Positions 51,451 through 63,836 of a DNA stretch of 64,000 nt are shown piece by piece. Source of the DNA: Prosapia bicincta (taxonomy: Eukaryota > Arthropoda > Insecta > Hemiptera > Cercopidae). The notes under the pieces were generated by a model that ran no database searches, was not told where the DNA came from, and saw only the letters and a list, made by a program, of their open reading frames with translations. Location: NCBI GenBank assembly GCA_036971475.1, contig JBAIZL010000002.1, forward strand, positions 14,262,868-14,326,867, read 5' to 3'. A program made the translations under genes and the position numbers. How positions within the stretch are numbered: position 1 is the first letter of the stretch; every line of letters begins with the position of its first letter.

Positions 51451-53787
51451 TACTAATGACTATCTATGTCGTTGCTAAGGACTATCTATGTCGTTGCTAA
51501 GGACTATCTATGTCGTTACTAAGGACTATCTATGTCGTTGCTAAGGACTATCTATGTCGTTGCTAAGGACTATCTATGTCGATGCTAAGGACTATCTATG
51601 TCGTTACTAAAGACTATCTATGTCGTTGCTAAGGACTATCTATGTCGTTACTAAGGACTATCTATGTCGTTGCAAAGGACTATTTATGTCGTTGCTAAGG
51701 AATATCTATGTCGTTACTAAAGACTATCTATGTCGTTGCTAAGGACTATCTATGTCGTTGCTAAGGTTTATCTATGTCGTTGCTAAGGACTATCTATGTC
51801 GTTACTAAGGACTATCTATGTCGTTGCTAAGGACTATCTATGTCGTTACTAAGGACTATCTATGTCGTTACTAAGGACTATCTATGTCGTTGCTAAGGAC
51901 TATCTATGTCGTTACTAAAGACTATCTATGTCGTTTCTAAGGACTATCTATGCCGTTACTAAGGACTATCTATGTCGTTGCTAAGGACTATCTATGTCGT
52001 TACTAAGGACTATCTATGTCGTTGCTAAGGACTATCTATGTCGTTACTAAGGACTATCTATGTCGTTGCTAAGGACTATCTATGTCGTTACTAAGAACGA
52101 TCTATGTCGTTACTAAGGACTATCGATGTCGTTACTAAGGACTATCTATGTCGTTGCTAAGGACTATCTATGTCGTTACTAAGGACTATCTATGTCGTTG
52201 CTAAGGACTATCTATGTCTTTGCTAAGGACTATCTATGTCGTTGCTAAGGACTATCTATGTCGTTGTTAAGGACTATGTATGTCGTTGCTAAGGACTATC
52301 TATGTCGTTACTAAGGACTATCTATGTCGTTACTAAGAACTATCTATGTCGTTGGTAAGGACTATCTATGTCGTTGCTAAGTACTATCTATGTCGTTGCT
52401 AAGGACTATCTATGTCGTTACTCAGGACTATCTATGTCGTTACTAATGACTATCTATGTCGTTGCTAAGGACTCTCTATGTCGTTACTAAGGACTATCTA
52501 TGTCGTTGCTAAGGACTATCTATGTCGTTACTAAGGACTATCTATGTCGTTGCTAAGGACTATCTATGTCGTTACTAAAGACTATCTATGTCGTTGCTAA
52601 GGACTATCTATGTCGTTACTCAGGACTATCTATGTCGTTACTAATGACTACCTATGTCGTTGCTAAGGACTATCTATGTCGTTGCTAAGGACTCTCTATG
52701 TCGTTACTAAGGACTATCTATGTCGTTGCTAAGGACTATCTATGTCGTTACTAAGGACTATCTATGTCGTTGCTAAGGACTATCTATGTCGTTACTAAAG
52801 ACTATCTATGTCGTTACTAAGGACTATCTATGTCGTTGCTAAGGACTATCTATGTCGTTGCTAAGGACTACCTATGTCGATGCTAAGGACTATCTATGTC
52901 GTTACTAAAGACTATCTATGTCGTTGCTAAGGACTATCTATGTCGATGCTAAGGACTATCTATGTCGTTGCTAAGGACTATCTATGTCTTTACTAAGGAC
53001 GATCTGTGTCGTTACTAAGGACTATCGATGTCGTTACTAAGGACTTTCTCTGTCGTTACTAAAGACTATCTATGTCGTTGCTAAGGACTATCTATGTCGT
53101 TGCTAAGGTTTATCTATGTCGTTGCTAAGGACTATCTATGTCGTTACTAAGGACTATCTATGTCGTTGCTAAGGACTATCTATGTCGTTACTAAGGACTA
53201 TCCATGTCGTTGCTAAGGACTATCTATGTCGTTACTAAGGTCTATCTATGTCGTTGCTAAGGACTATCTATGTCGTTACTAAACACTATCTATGTCGTTG
53301 CTAAGGACTATCTATGTCGTTGCTAAGGACTATCTATGTCGTTACTAAGGACTATCTATGTCGTTGCTAAGGACTATCTATGTCGTTACTAAGGACTATC
53401 TATGTCGTTTCTAAGGACTATCTATGCCGTTACTAAGGACTATCTATGTCGTTGCTAAGGACTATCGATGACGTTACTAAGGACTTTCTCTGTCGTTACT
53501 AAAGACTATCTATGTCGTTGCTAAGGATTATCTATGTCGTTACTAAGGACTATCTATGTCGTTGCTAAGGACTGTCTATGTCGTTACTAAGGACTATCTA
53601 TGTCGTTGCTAAGGACTATCTATGTAGTTGTTAAGGACTATCTATGTCGTTGCTAAGGACTATCTATGTCGTTACTAAGGACTATCTATGTCGTTACTAA
53701 GGACTATCTATGTCGTTGCTAAGGACTATCTATGTCGTTGCTAAGTACTATCTATGTCGTTGCTAAGGACTATCTATGTCGTTGCTA
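49850..53787. repeat. 3,938-bp higher-order unit, copy 1
   Basis: 179-monomer unit. Offset 3,938 links GACTACCTATGTCGATG at 49,984/53,922, GTCTTTACTAAGGACGATC at 50,103/54,041, TATCGATGACG at 50,584/54,522 and 53,466/57,404, and CTAATGAC at 51,453/55,391. No divergent A-type block occurs in this family, unlike the units upstream. It overlaps the tail of the 4.93-kb unit, since the new unit was cut out of the older one. Confidence 0.85.
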
Positions 53788-56700
53788 AGGACTATCTATG
53801 TCGTTACTAAGGACTATCTATGTCGTTGCTAAGGACTATCTATGTCGTTACTAAAGACTATCTATGTCGTTACTAAGGACTATCTATGTCGTTGCTAAGG
53901 ACTATCTATGTCGTTGCTAAGGACTACCTATGTCGATGCTAAGGACTATCTATGTCGTTACTAAAGACTATCTATGTCGTTGCTAAGGACTATCTATGTC
54001 GATGCTAAGGACTATCTATGTCGTTGCTAAGGACTATCTATGTCTTTACTAAGGACGATCTGTGTCGTTACTAAGGACTATCGATGTCGTTACTAAGGAC
54101 TTTCTCTGTCGTTACTAAAGACTATCTATGTCGTTGCTAAGGACTATCTATGTCGTTGCTAAGGTTTATCTATGTCGTTGCTAAGGACTATCTATGTCGT
54201 TACTAAGGACTATCTATGTCGTTGCTAAGGACTATCTATGTCGTTACTAAGGACTATCCATGTCGTTGCTAAGGACTATCTATGTCGTTACTAAGGTCTA
54301 TCTATGTCGTTGCTAAGGACTATCTATGTCGTTACTAAACACTATCTATGTCGTTGCTAAGGACTATCTATGTCGTTGCTAAGGACTATCTATGTCGTTA
54401 CTAAGGACTATCTATGTCGTTGCTAAGGACTATCTATGTCGTTACTAAGGACTATCTATGTCGTTTCTAAGGACTATCTATGCCGTTACTAAGGACTATC
54501 TATGTCGTTGCTAAGGACTATCGATGACGTTACTAAGGACTTTCTCTGTCGTTACTAAAGACTATCTATGTCGTTGCTAAGGAATATCTATGTCGTTACT
54601 AAGGACTATCTATGTCGTTGCTAAGGACTGTCTATGTCGTTACTAAGGACTATCTATGTCGTTGCTAAGGACTATCTATGTAGTTGTTAAGGACTATCTA
54701 TGTCGTTGCTAAGGACTATCTATGTCGTTACTAAGGACTATCTATGTCGTTACTAAGGACTATCTATGTCGTTGCTAAGGACTATCTATGTCGTTGCTAA
54801 GTACTATCTATGTCGTTGCTAAGGACTATCTATGTCGTTACTCAGGACTATCTATGTCGTTACTAATGACTATCTATGTCGTTGCTAAGGACTATCTACG
54901 TCGTTGCTAAGGACTCTCTATGTCGTTACTAAGGACTATCTATGTCGTTGCTAAGGACTATCTATGTCGTTACTAAGGACTATCTATGTCGTTGCTAAGG
55001 ACTATCTATGTCGTTACTAAAGACTATCTCTGTCGTTGCTAAAGACTATCTATGTCGTTACTAAGGACTATCTATGTCGTTGCTAAGGACTATCTATGTC
55101 GTTGCTAAGGACTATCTATGTCGATGCTAAGGACTATCTATGTCGTTACTAAAGACTATCTATGTCGTTGCTAAGGACTATCTATGTCGTTACTAAGGAC
55201 TATCTATGTCGTTGCAAAGGACTATTTATGTCGTTGCTAAGGAATATCTATGTCGTTACTAAAGACTATCTATGTCGTTGCTAAGGACTATCTATGTCGT
55301 TGCTAAGGTTTATCTATGTCGTTGCTAAGGACTATCTATGTCGTTACTAAGGACTATCTATGTCGTTGCTAAGGACTATCTATGTCGTTACTAATGACTA
55401 TCTATGTCGTTGCTAAGGACTATCTATGTCGTTGCTAAGGACTATCTATGTCGTTACTAAGGACTATCTATGTCGTTGCTAAGGACTATCTATGTCGTTG
55501 CTAAGGACTATCTATGTCGATGCTAAGGACTATCTATGTCGTTACTAAAGACTATCTATGTCGTTGCTAAGGACTATCTATGTCGTTACTAAGGACTATC
55601 TATGTCGTTGCAAAGGACTATTTATGTCGTTGCTAAGGAATATCTATGTCGTTACTAAAGACTATCTATGTCGTTGCTAAGGACTATCTATGTCGTTGCT
55701 AAGGTTTATCTATGTCGTTGCTAAGGACTATCTATGTCGTTACTAAGGACTATCTATGTCGTTGCTAAGGACTATCTATGTCGTTACTAAGGACTATCTA
55801 TGTCGTTACTAAGGACTATCTATGTCGTTGCTAAGGACTATCTATGTCGTTACTAAAGACTATCTATGTCGTTTCTAAGGACTATCTATGCCGTTACTAA
55901 GGACTATCTATGTCGTTGCTAAGGACTATCTATGTCGTTACTAAGGACTATCTATGTCGTTGCTAAGGACTATCTATGTCGTTACTAAGGACTATCTATG
56001 TCGTTGCTAAGGACTATCTATGTCGTTACTAAGAACGATCTATGTCGTTACTAAGGACTATCGATGTCGTTACTAAGGACTATCTATGTCGTTGCTAAGG
56101 ACTATCTATGTCGTTACTAAGGACTATCTATGTCGTTGCTAAGGACTATCTATGTCTTTGCTAAGGACTATCTATGTCGTTGCTAAGGACTATCTATGTC
56201 GTTGTTAAGGACTATGTATGTCGTTGCTAAGGACTATCTATGTCGTTACTAAGGACTATCTATGTCGTTACTAAGAACTATCTATGTCGTTGGTAAGGAC
56301 TATCTATGTCGTTGCTAAGTACTATCTATGTCGTTGCTAAGGACTATCTATGTCGTTACTCAGGACTATCTATGTCGTTACTAATGACTATCTATGTCGT
56401 TGCTAAGGACTCTCTATGTCGTTACTAAGGACTATCTATGTCGTTGCTAAGGACTATCTATGTCGTTACTAAGGACTATCTATGTCGTTGCTAAGGACTA
56501 TCTATGTCGTTACTAAAGACTATCTATGTCGTTGCTAAGGACTATCTATGTCGTTACTCAGGACTATCTATGTCGTTACTAATGACTACCTATGTCGTTG
56601 CTAAGGACTATCTATGTCGTTGCTAAGGACTCTCTATGTCGTTACTAAGGACTATCTATGTCGTTGCTAAGGACTATCTATGTCGTTACTAAGGACTATC

Positions 56701-58077
56701 TATGTCGTTGCTAAGGACTATCTATGTCGTTACTAAAGACTATCTATGTCGTTACTAAGGACTATCTATGTCGTTGCTAAGGACTATCTATGTCGTTGCT
56801 AAGGACTACCTATGTCGATGCTAAGGACTATCTATGTCGTTACTAAAGACTATCTATGTCGTTGCTAAGGACTATCTATGTCGATGCTAAGGACTATCTA
56901 TGTCGTTGCTAAGGACTATCTATGTCTTTACTAAGGACGATCTGTGTCGTTACTAAGGACTATCGATGTCGTTACTAAGGACTTTCTCTGTCGTTACTAA
57001 AGACTATCTATGTCGTTGCTAAGGACTATCTATGTCGTTGCTAAGGTTTATCTATGTCGTTGCTAAGGACTATCTATGTCGTTACTAAGGACTATCTATG
57101 TCGTTGCTAAGGACTATCTATGTCGTTACTAAGGACTATCCATGTCGTTGCTAAGGACTATCTATGTCGTTACTAAGGTCTATCTATGTCGTTGCTAAGG
57201 ACTATCTATGTCGTTACTAAACACTATCTATGTCGTTGCTAAGGACTATCTATGTCGTTGCTAAGGACTATCTATGTCGTTACTAAGGACTATCTATGTC
57301 GTTGCTAAGGACTATCTATGTCGTTACTAAGGACTATCTATGTCGTTTCTAAGGACTATCTATGCCGTTACTAAGGACTATCTATGTCGTTGCTAAGGAC
57401 TATCGATGACGTTACTAAGGACTTTCTCTGTCGTTACTAAAGACTATCTATGTCGTTGCTAAGGATTATCTATGTCGTTACTAAGGACTATCTATGTCGT
57501 TGCTAAGGACTGTCTATGTCGTTACTAAGGACTATCTATGTCGTTGCTAAGGACTATCTATGTAGTTGTTAAGGACTATCTATGTCGTTGCTAAGGACTA
57601 TCTATGTCGTTACTAAGGACTATCTATGTCGTTACTAAGGACTATCTATGTCGTTGCTAAGGACTATCTATGTCGTTGCTAAGTACTATCTATGTCGTTG
57701 CTAAGGACTATCTATGTCGTTACTCAGGACTATCTATGTCGTTACTAATGACTATCTATGTCGTTACTAAGGACTATCTATGTCGTTGCTAAGGACTATC
57801 TATGTCGTTACTAAGGACTATCTATGTCGTTACTAAGGACTATCTATGTCGTTGCTAAGGACTATCTATGTCGTTACTAAGGACTATCTATGTCGTTGCT
57901 AAGGACTATCTATGTCGTTACTAAAGACTATCTATGTCGTTGCTAAGGACTATCTATGTCGTTACTCAGGACTATCTATGTCGTTACTAATGACTACCTA
58001 TGTCGTTGCTAAGGACTATCTATGTCGTTGCTAAGGACTCTCTATGTCGTTACTAAGGACTATCTATGTCGTTGCTA
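53788..58077. repeat. 4,290-bp higher-order unit, copy 2
   Basis: Second copy, 352 bp (16 monomers) longer than copy 1. The extra sequence lies near 57,720-58,080, where CTCAGG, CTAATGAC and an extra decamer are retained. The next copy follows at offset 4,290 (55,391 matches 59,681; 54,522 matches 58,812; 57,404 matches 61,694). Confidence 0.83.
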
Positions 58078-61000
58078 AGGACTATCTATGTCGTTACTAA
58101 GGACTATCTATGTCGTTGCTAAGGACTATCTATGTCGTTACTAAAGACTATCTATGTCGTTACTAAGGACTATCTATGTCGTTGCTAAGGACTATCTATG
58201 TCGTTGCTAAGGACTACCTATGTCGATGCTAAGGACTATCTATGTCGTTACTAAAGACTATCTATGTCGTTGCTAAGGACTATCTATGTCGATGCTAAGG
58301 ACTATCTATGTCGTTGCTAAGGACTATCTATGTCTTTACTAAGGACGATCTGTGTCGTTACTAAGGACTATCGATGTCGTTACTAAGGACTTTCTCTGTC
58401 GTTACTAAAGACTATCTATGTCGTTGCTAAGGACTATCTATGTCGTTGCTAAGGTTTATCTATGTCGTTGCTAAGGACTATCTATGTCGTTACTAAGGAC
58501 TATCTATGTCGTTGCTAAGGACTATCTATGTCGTTACTAAGGACTATCCATGTCGTTGCTAAGGACTATCTATGTCGTTACTAAGGTCTATCTATGTCGT
58601 TGCTAAGGACTATCTATGTCGTTACTAAACACTATCTATGTCGTTGCTAAGGACTATCTATGTCGTTGCTAAGGACTATCTATGTCGTTACTAAGGACTA
58701 TCTATGTCGTTGCTAAGGACTATCTATGTCGTTACTAAGGACTATCTATGTCGTTTCTAAGGACTATCTATGCCGTTACTAAGGACTATCTATGTCGTTG
58801 CTAAGGACTATCGATGACGTTACTAAGGACTTTCTCTGTCGTTACTAAAGACTATCTATGTCGTTGCTAAGGAATATCTATGTCGTTACTAAGGACTATC
58901 TATGTCGTTGCTAAGGACTGTCTATGTCGTTACTAAGGACTATCTATGTCGTTGCTAAGGACTATCTATGTAGTTGTTAAGGACTATCTATGTCGTTGCT
59001 AAGGACTATCTATGTCGTTACTAAGGACTATCTATGTCGTTACTAAGGACTATCTATGTCGTTGCTAAGGACTATCTATGTCGTTGCTAAGTACTATCTA
59101 TGTCGTTGCTAAGGACTATCTATGTCGTTACTCAGGACTATCTATGTCGTTACTAATGACTATCTATGTCGTTGCTAAGGACTATCTACGTCGTTGCTAA
59201 GGACTCTCTATGTCGTTACTAAGGACTATCTATGTCGTTGCTAAGGACTATCTATGTCGTTACTAAGGACTATCTATGTCGTTGCTAAGGACTATCTATG
59301 TCGTTACTAAAGACTATCTCTGTCGTTGCTAAAGACTATCTATGTCGTTACTAAGGACTATCTATGTCGTTGCTAAGGACTATCTATGTCGTTGCTAAGG
59401 ACTATCTATGTCGATGCTAAGGACTATCTATGTCGTTACTAAAGACTATCTATGTCGTTGCTAAGGACTATCTATGTCGTTACTAAGGACTATCTATGTC
59501 GTTGCAAAGGACTATTTATGTCGTTGCTAAGGAATATCTATGTCGTTACTAAAGACTATCTATGTCGTTGCTAAGGACTATCTATGTCGTTGCTAAGGTT
59601 TATCTATGTCGTTGCTAAGGACTATCTATGTCGTTACTAAGGACTATCTATGTCGTTGCTAAGGACTATCTATGTCGTTACTAATGACTATCTATGTCGT
59701 TGCTAAGGACTATCTATGTCGTTGCTAAGGACTATCTATGTCGTTACTAAGGACTATCTATGTCGTTGCTAAGGACTATCTATGTCGTTGCTAAGGACTA
59801 TCTATGTCGATGCTAAGGACTATCTATGTCGTTACTAAAGACTATCTATGTCGTTGCTAAGGACTATCTATGTCGTTACTAAGGACTATCTATGTCGTTG
59901 CAAAGGACTATTTATGTCGTTGCTAAGGAATATCTATGTCGTTACTAAAGACTATCTATGTCGTTGCTAAGGACTATCTATGTCGTTGCTAAGGTTTATC
60001 TATGTCGTTGCTAAGGACTATCTATGTCGTTACTAAGGACTATCTATGTCGTTGCTAAGGACTATCTATGTCGTTACTAAGGACTATCTATGTCGTTACT
60101 AAGGACTATCTATGTCGTTGCTAAGGACTATCTATGTCGTTACTAAAGACTATCTATGTCGTTTCTAAGGACTATCTATGCCGTTACTAAGGACTATCTA
60201 TGTCGTTGCTAAGGACTATCTATGTCGTTACTAAGGACTATCTATGTCGTTGCTAAGGACTATCTATGTCGTTACTAAGGACTATCTATGTCGTTGCTAA
60301 GGACTATCTATGTCGTTACTAAGAACGATCTATGTCGTTACTAAGGACTATCGATGTTGTTACTAAGGACTATCTATGTCGTTGCTAAGGACTATCTATG
60401 TCGTTACTAAGGACTATCTATGTCGTTGCTAAGGACTATCTATGTCTTTGCTAAGGACTATCTATGTCGTTGCTAAGGACTATCTATGTCGTTGTTAAGG
60501 ACTATGTATGTCGTTGCTAAGGACTATCTATGTCGTTACTAAGGACTATCTATGTCGTTACTAAGAACTATCTATGTCGTTGGTAAGGACTATCTATGTC
60601 GTTGCTAAGTACTATCTATGTCGTTGCTAAGGACTATCTATGTCGTTACTCAGGACTATCTATGTCGTTACTAATGACTATCTATGTCGTTGCTAAGGAC
60701 TCTCTATGTCGTTACTAAGGACTATCTATGTCGTTGCTAAGGACTATCTATGTCGTTACTAAGGACTATCTATGTCGTTGCTAAGGACTATCTATGTCGT
60801 TACTAAAGACTATCTATGTCGTTGCTAAGGACTATCTATGTCGTTACTCAGGACTATCTATGTCGTTACTAATGACTACCTATGTCGTTGCTAAGGACTA
60901 TCTATGTCGTTGCTAAGGACTCTCTATGTCGTTACTAAGGACTATCTATGTCGTTGCTAAGGACTATCTATGTCGTTACTAAGGACTATCTATGTCGTTG

Positions 61001-61860
61001 CTAAGGACTATCTATGTCGTTACTAAAGACTATCTATGTCGTAACTAAGGACTATCTATGTCGTTGCTAAGGACTATCTATGTCGTTGCTAAGGACTACC
61101 TATGTCGATGCTAAGGACTATCTATGTCGTTACTAAAGACTATCTATGTCGTTGCTAAGGACTATCTATGTCGATGCTAAGGACTATATATGTCGTTGCT
61201 AAGGACTATCTATGTCTTTACTAAGGACGATCTGTGTCGTTACTAAGGACTATCGATGTCGTTACTAAGGACTTTCTCTGTCGTTACTAAAGACTATCTA
61301 TGTCGTTGCTAAGGACTATCTATGTCGTTGCTAAGGTTTATCTATGTCGTTGCTAAGGACTATCTATGTCGTTACTAAGGACTATCTATGTCGTTGCTAA
61401 GGACTATCTATGTCGTTACTAAGGACTATCCATGTCGTTGCTAAGGACTATCTATGTCGTTACTAAGGTCTATCTATGTCGTTGCTAAGGACTATCTATG
61501 TCGTTACTAAACACTATCTATGTCGTTGCTAAGGACTATCTATGTCGTTGCTAAGGACTATCTATGTCGTTACTAAGGACTATCTATGTCGTTGCTAAGG
61601 ACTATCTATGTCGTTACTAAGGACTATCTATGTCGTTTCTAAGGACTATCTATGCCGTTACTAAGGACTATCTATGTCGTTGCTAAGGACTATCGATGAC
61701 GTTACTAAGGACTTTCTCTGTCGTTACTAAAGACTATCTATGTCGTTGCTAAGGAATATCTATGTCGTTACTAAGGACTATCTATGTCGTTGCTAAGGAC
61801 TGTCTATGTCGTTACTAAGGACTATCTATGTCGTTGCTAAGGACTATCTATGTAGTTGTT
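58078..61860. repeat. Higher-order unit, copy 3 (truncated)
   Basis: Third copy at offset 4,290, broken at about 61,865: TAGTTGTTAAGG is followed directly by CTAATGAC instead of the expected GC, AC, AC series. Private changes are TCGATGTTGTT near 60,352 and GACTATATATG near 61,184. Confidence 0.83.
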
Positions 61861-61880
61861 AAGGACTATCTATGTCGTTA
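60671..61880. repeat. 1,210-bp (55-monomer) unit, copy 1
   Basis: Tandem duplication at offset 1,210: CTAATGAC at 60,671/61,881 and GTAACTAAGG at 61,041/62,251, with the decamer, GACTACC, GTCGATGC, GGACGATCTGTG, AAGGTTTATC, TCCATG and AAACACTATC in the same order. It arose within the third copy of the 4.29-kb unit, so it is among the youngest events seen. Confidence 0.87.
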
Positions 61881-62890
61881 CTAATGACTATCTATGTCGT
61901 TGCTAAGGACTCTCTATGTCGTTACTAAGGACTATCTATGTCGTTGCTAAGGACTATCTATGTCGTTACTAAGGACTATCTATGTCGTTGCTAAGGACTA
62001 TCTATGTCGTTACTAAAGACTATCTATGTCGTTGCTAAGGACTATCTATGTCGTTACTCAGGACTATCTATGTCGTTACTAATGACTACCTATGTCGTTG
62101 CTAAGGACTATCTATGTCGTTGCTAAGGACTCTCTATGTCGTTACTAAGGACTATCTATGTCGTTGCTAAGGACTATCTATGTCGTTACTAAGGACTATC
62201 TATGTCGTTGCTAAGGACTATCTATGTCGTTACTAAAGACTATCTATGTCGTAACTAAGGACTATCTATGTCGTTGCTAAGGACTATCTATGTCGTTGCT
62301 AAGGACTACCTATGTCGATGCTAAGGACTATCTATGTCGTTACTAAAGACTATCTATGTCGTTGCTAAGGACTATCTATGTCGATGCTAAGGACTATCTA
62401 TGTCGTTGCTAAGGACTATCTATGTCTTTACTAAGGACGATCTGTGTCGTTACTAAGGACTATCGATGTCGTTACTAAGGACTTTCTCTGTCGTTACTAA
62501 AGACTATCTATGTCGTTGCTAAGGACTATCTATGTCGTTGCTAAGGTTTATCTATGTCGTTGCTAAGGACTATCTATGTCGTTACTAAGGACTATCTATG
62601 TCGTTGCTAAGGACTATCTATGTCGTTACTAAGGACTATCCATGTCGTTGCTAAGGACTATCTATGTCGTTACTAAGGTCTATCTATGTCGTTGCTAAGG
62701 ACTATCTATGTCGTTACTAAACACTATCTATGTCGTTGCTAAGGACTATCTATGTCGTTGCTAAGGACTATCTATGTCGTTACTAAGGACTATCTATGTC
62801 GTTGCTAAGGACTATCTATGTCGTTACTAAGGACTATCTATGTCGTTTCTAAGGACTATCTATGCCGTTACTAAGGACTATCTATGTCGT
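61881..62890. repeat. 1,210-bp unit, copy 2 (partial)
   Basis: Runs to about 62,890, then breaks: copy 1 has a G-type monomer and the TATCGATGACG marker there, and this copy has GTTACTAAGG followed by GTCTTTGC. It lacks the ACTATATATG change of copy 1, so that change came after the duplication. Confidence 0.85.
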
Positions 62891-63836
62891 TACTAAGGAC
62901 TATCTATGTCGTTGCTAAGGACTATCTATGTCTTTGCTAAAGACTATCTATGTCGTTGCTAAGGACTATCTATGTCGTTGTTAAGGACTATGTATGTCGT
63001 TGCTAAGGACTATCTATGTCGTTACTAAGGACTATCTATGTCGTTACTAAGAACTATCAATGGCGTTTCTAAGGACTATCTATGTCGTTACTAAGGACTA
63101 TCTACGTCGTTGCTAAGGACTATCTATGTCGTTGCTAAGGACTATCTATGTCGTTGCTAAGTACTATCTATGTCGTTGCTAAGGACTATCTATGTCGTTA
63201 CTCAGGACTATCTATGTCGTTACTAATGACTATCTATGTCGTTGCTAAGGACTATCTACGTCGTTGCTAAGGACTCTCTATGTCGTTACTAAGGACTATC
63301 TATGTCGTTGCTAAGGACTATCTATGTCGTTACTAAGGACTATCTATGTCGTTGCTAAGGACTATCTATGTCGTTACTAAAGACTATCTCTGTCGTTGCT
63401 AAAGACTATCTATGTCGTTACTAAGGACTATCTATGTCGTTGCTAAGGACTATCTATGTCGTTGCTAAGGACTATCTATGTCGATGCTAAGGACTATCTA
63501 TGTCGTTACTAAAGACTATCTATGTCGTTGCTAAGGACTATCTATGTCGTTACTAAGGACTATCTATGTCGTTGCAAAGGACTATTTATGTCGTTGCTAA
63601 GGAATATCTATGTCGTTACTAAAGACTATCTATGTCGTTGCTAAGGACTATCTATGTCGTTGCTAAGGTTTATCTATGTCGTTGCTAAGGACTATCTATG
63701 TCGTTACTAAGGACTATCTATGTCGTTGCTAAGGACTATCTATGTCGTTACTAAGGACTATCTATGTCGTTACTAAGGACTATCTATGTCGTTGCTAAGG
63801 ACTATCTATGTCGTTGCTAAGGACTATCTATGTCGT
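62891..63836. repeat. Mosaic tail segment
   Basis: Starts with GTCTTTGCTAAAGAC, then TGTTAAGGACTATGTATG and AACTATCAATGGCG at 63,052, a marker otherwise confined to the 1,717-bp unit (1,647, 3,364, 38,872). After ACTATCTACGTCG it switches to the CTAAGTAC, CTCAGG, CTAATGAC, CTACGTCG, TCTCTGTCG, TTGCAAAGG, AAGGTTTATC series typical of 50.8-51.4 and 59.1-59.6 kb. It therefore joins two higher-order families. Confidence 0.8.
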
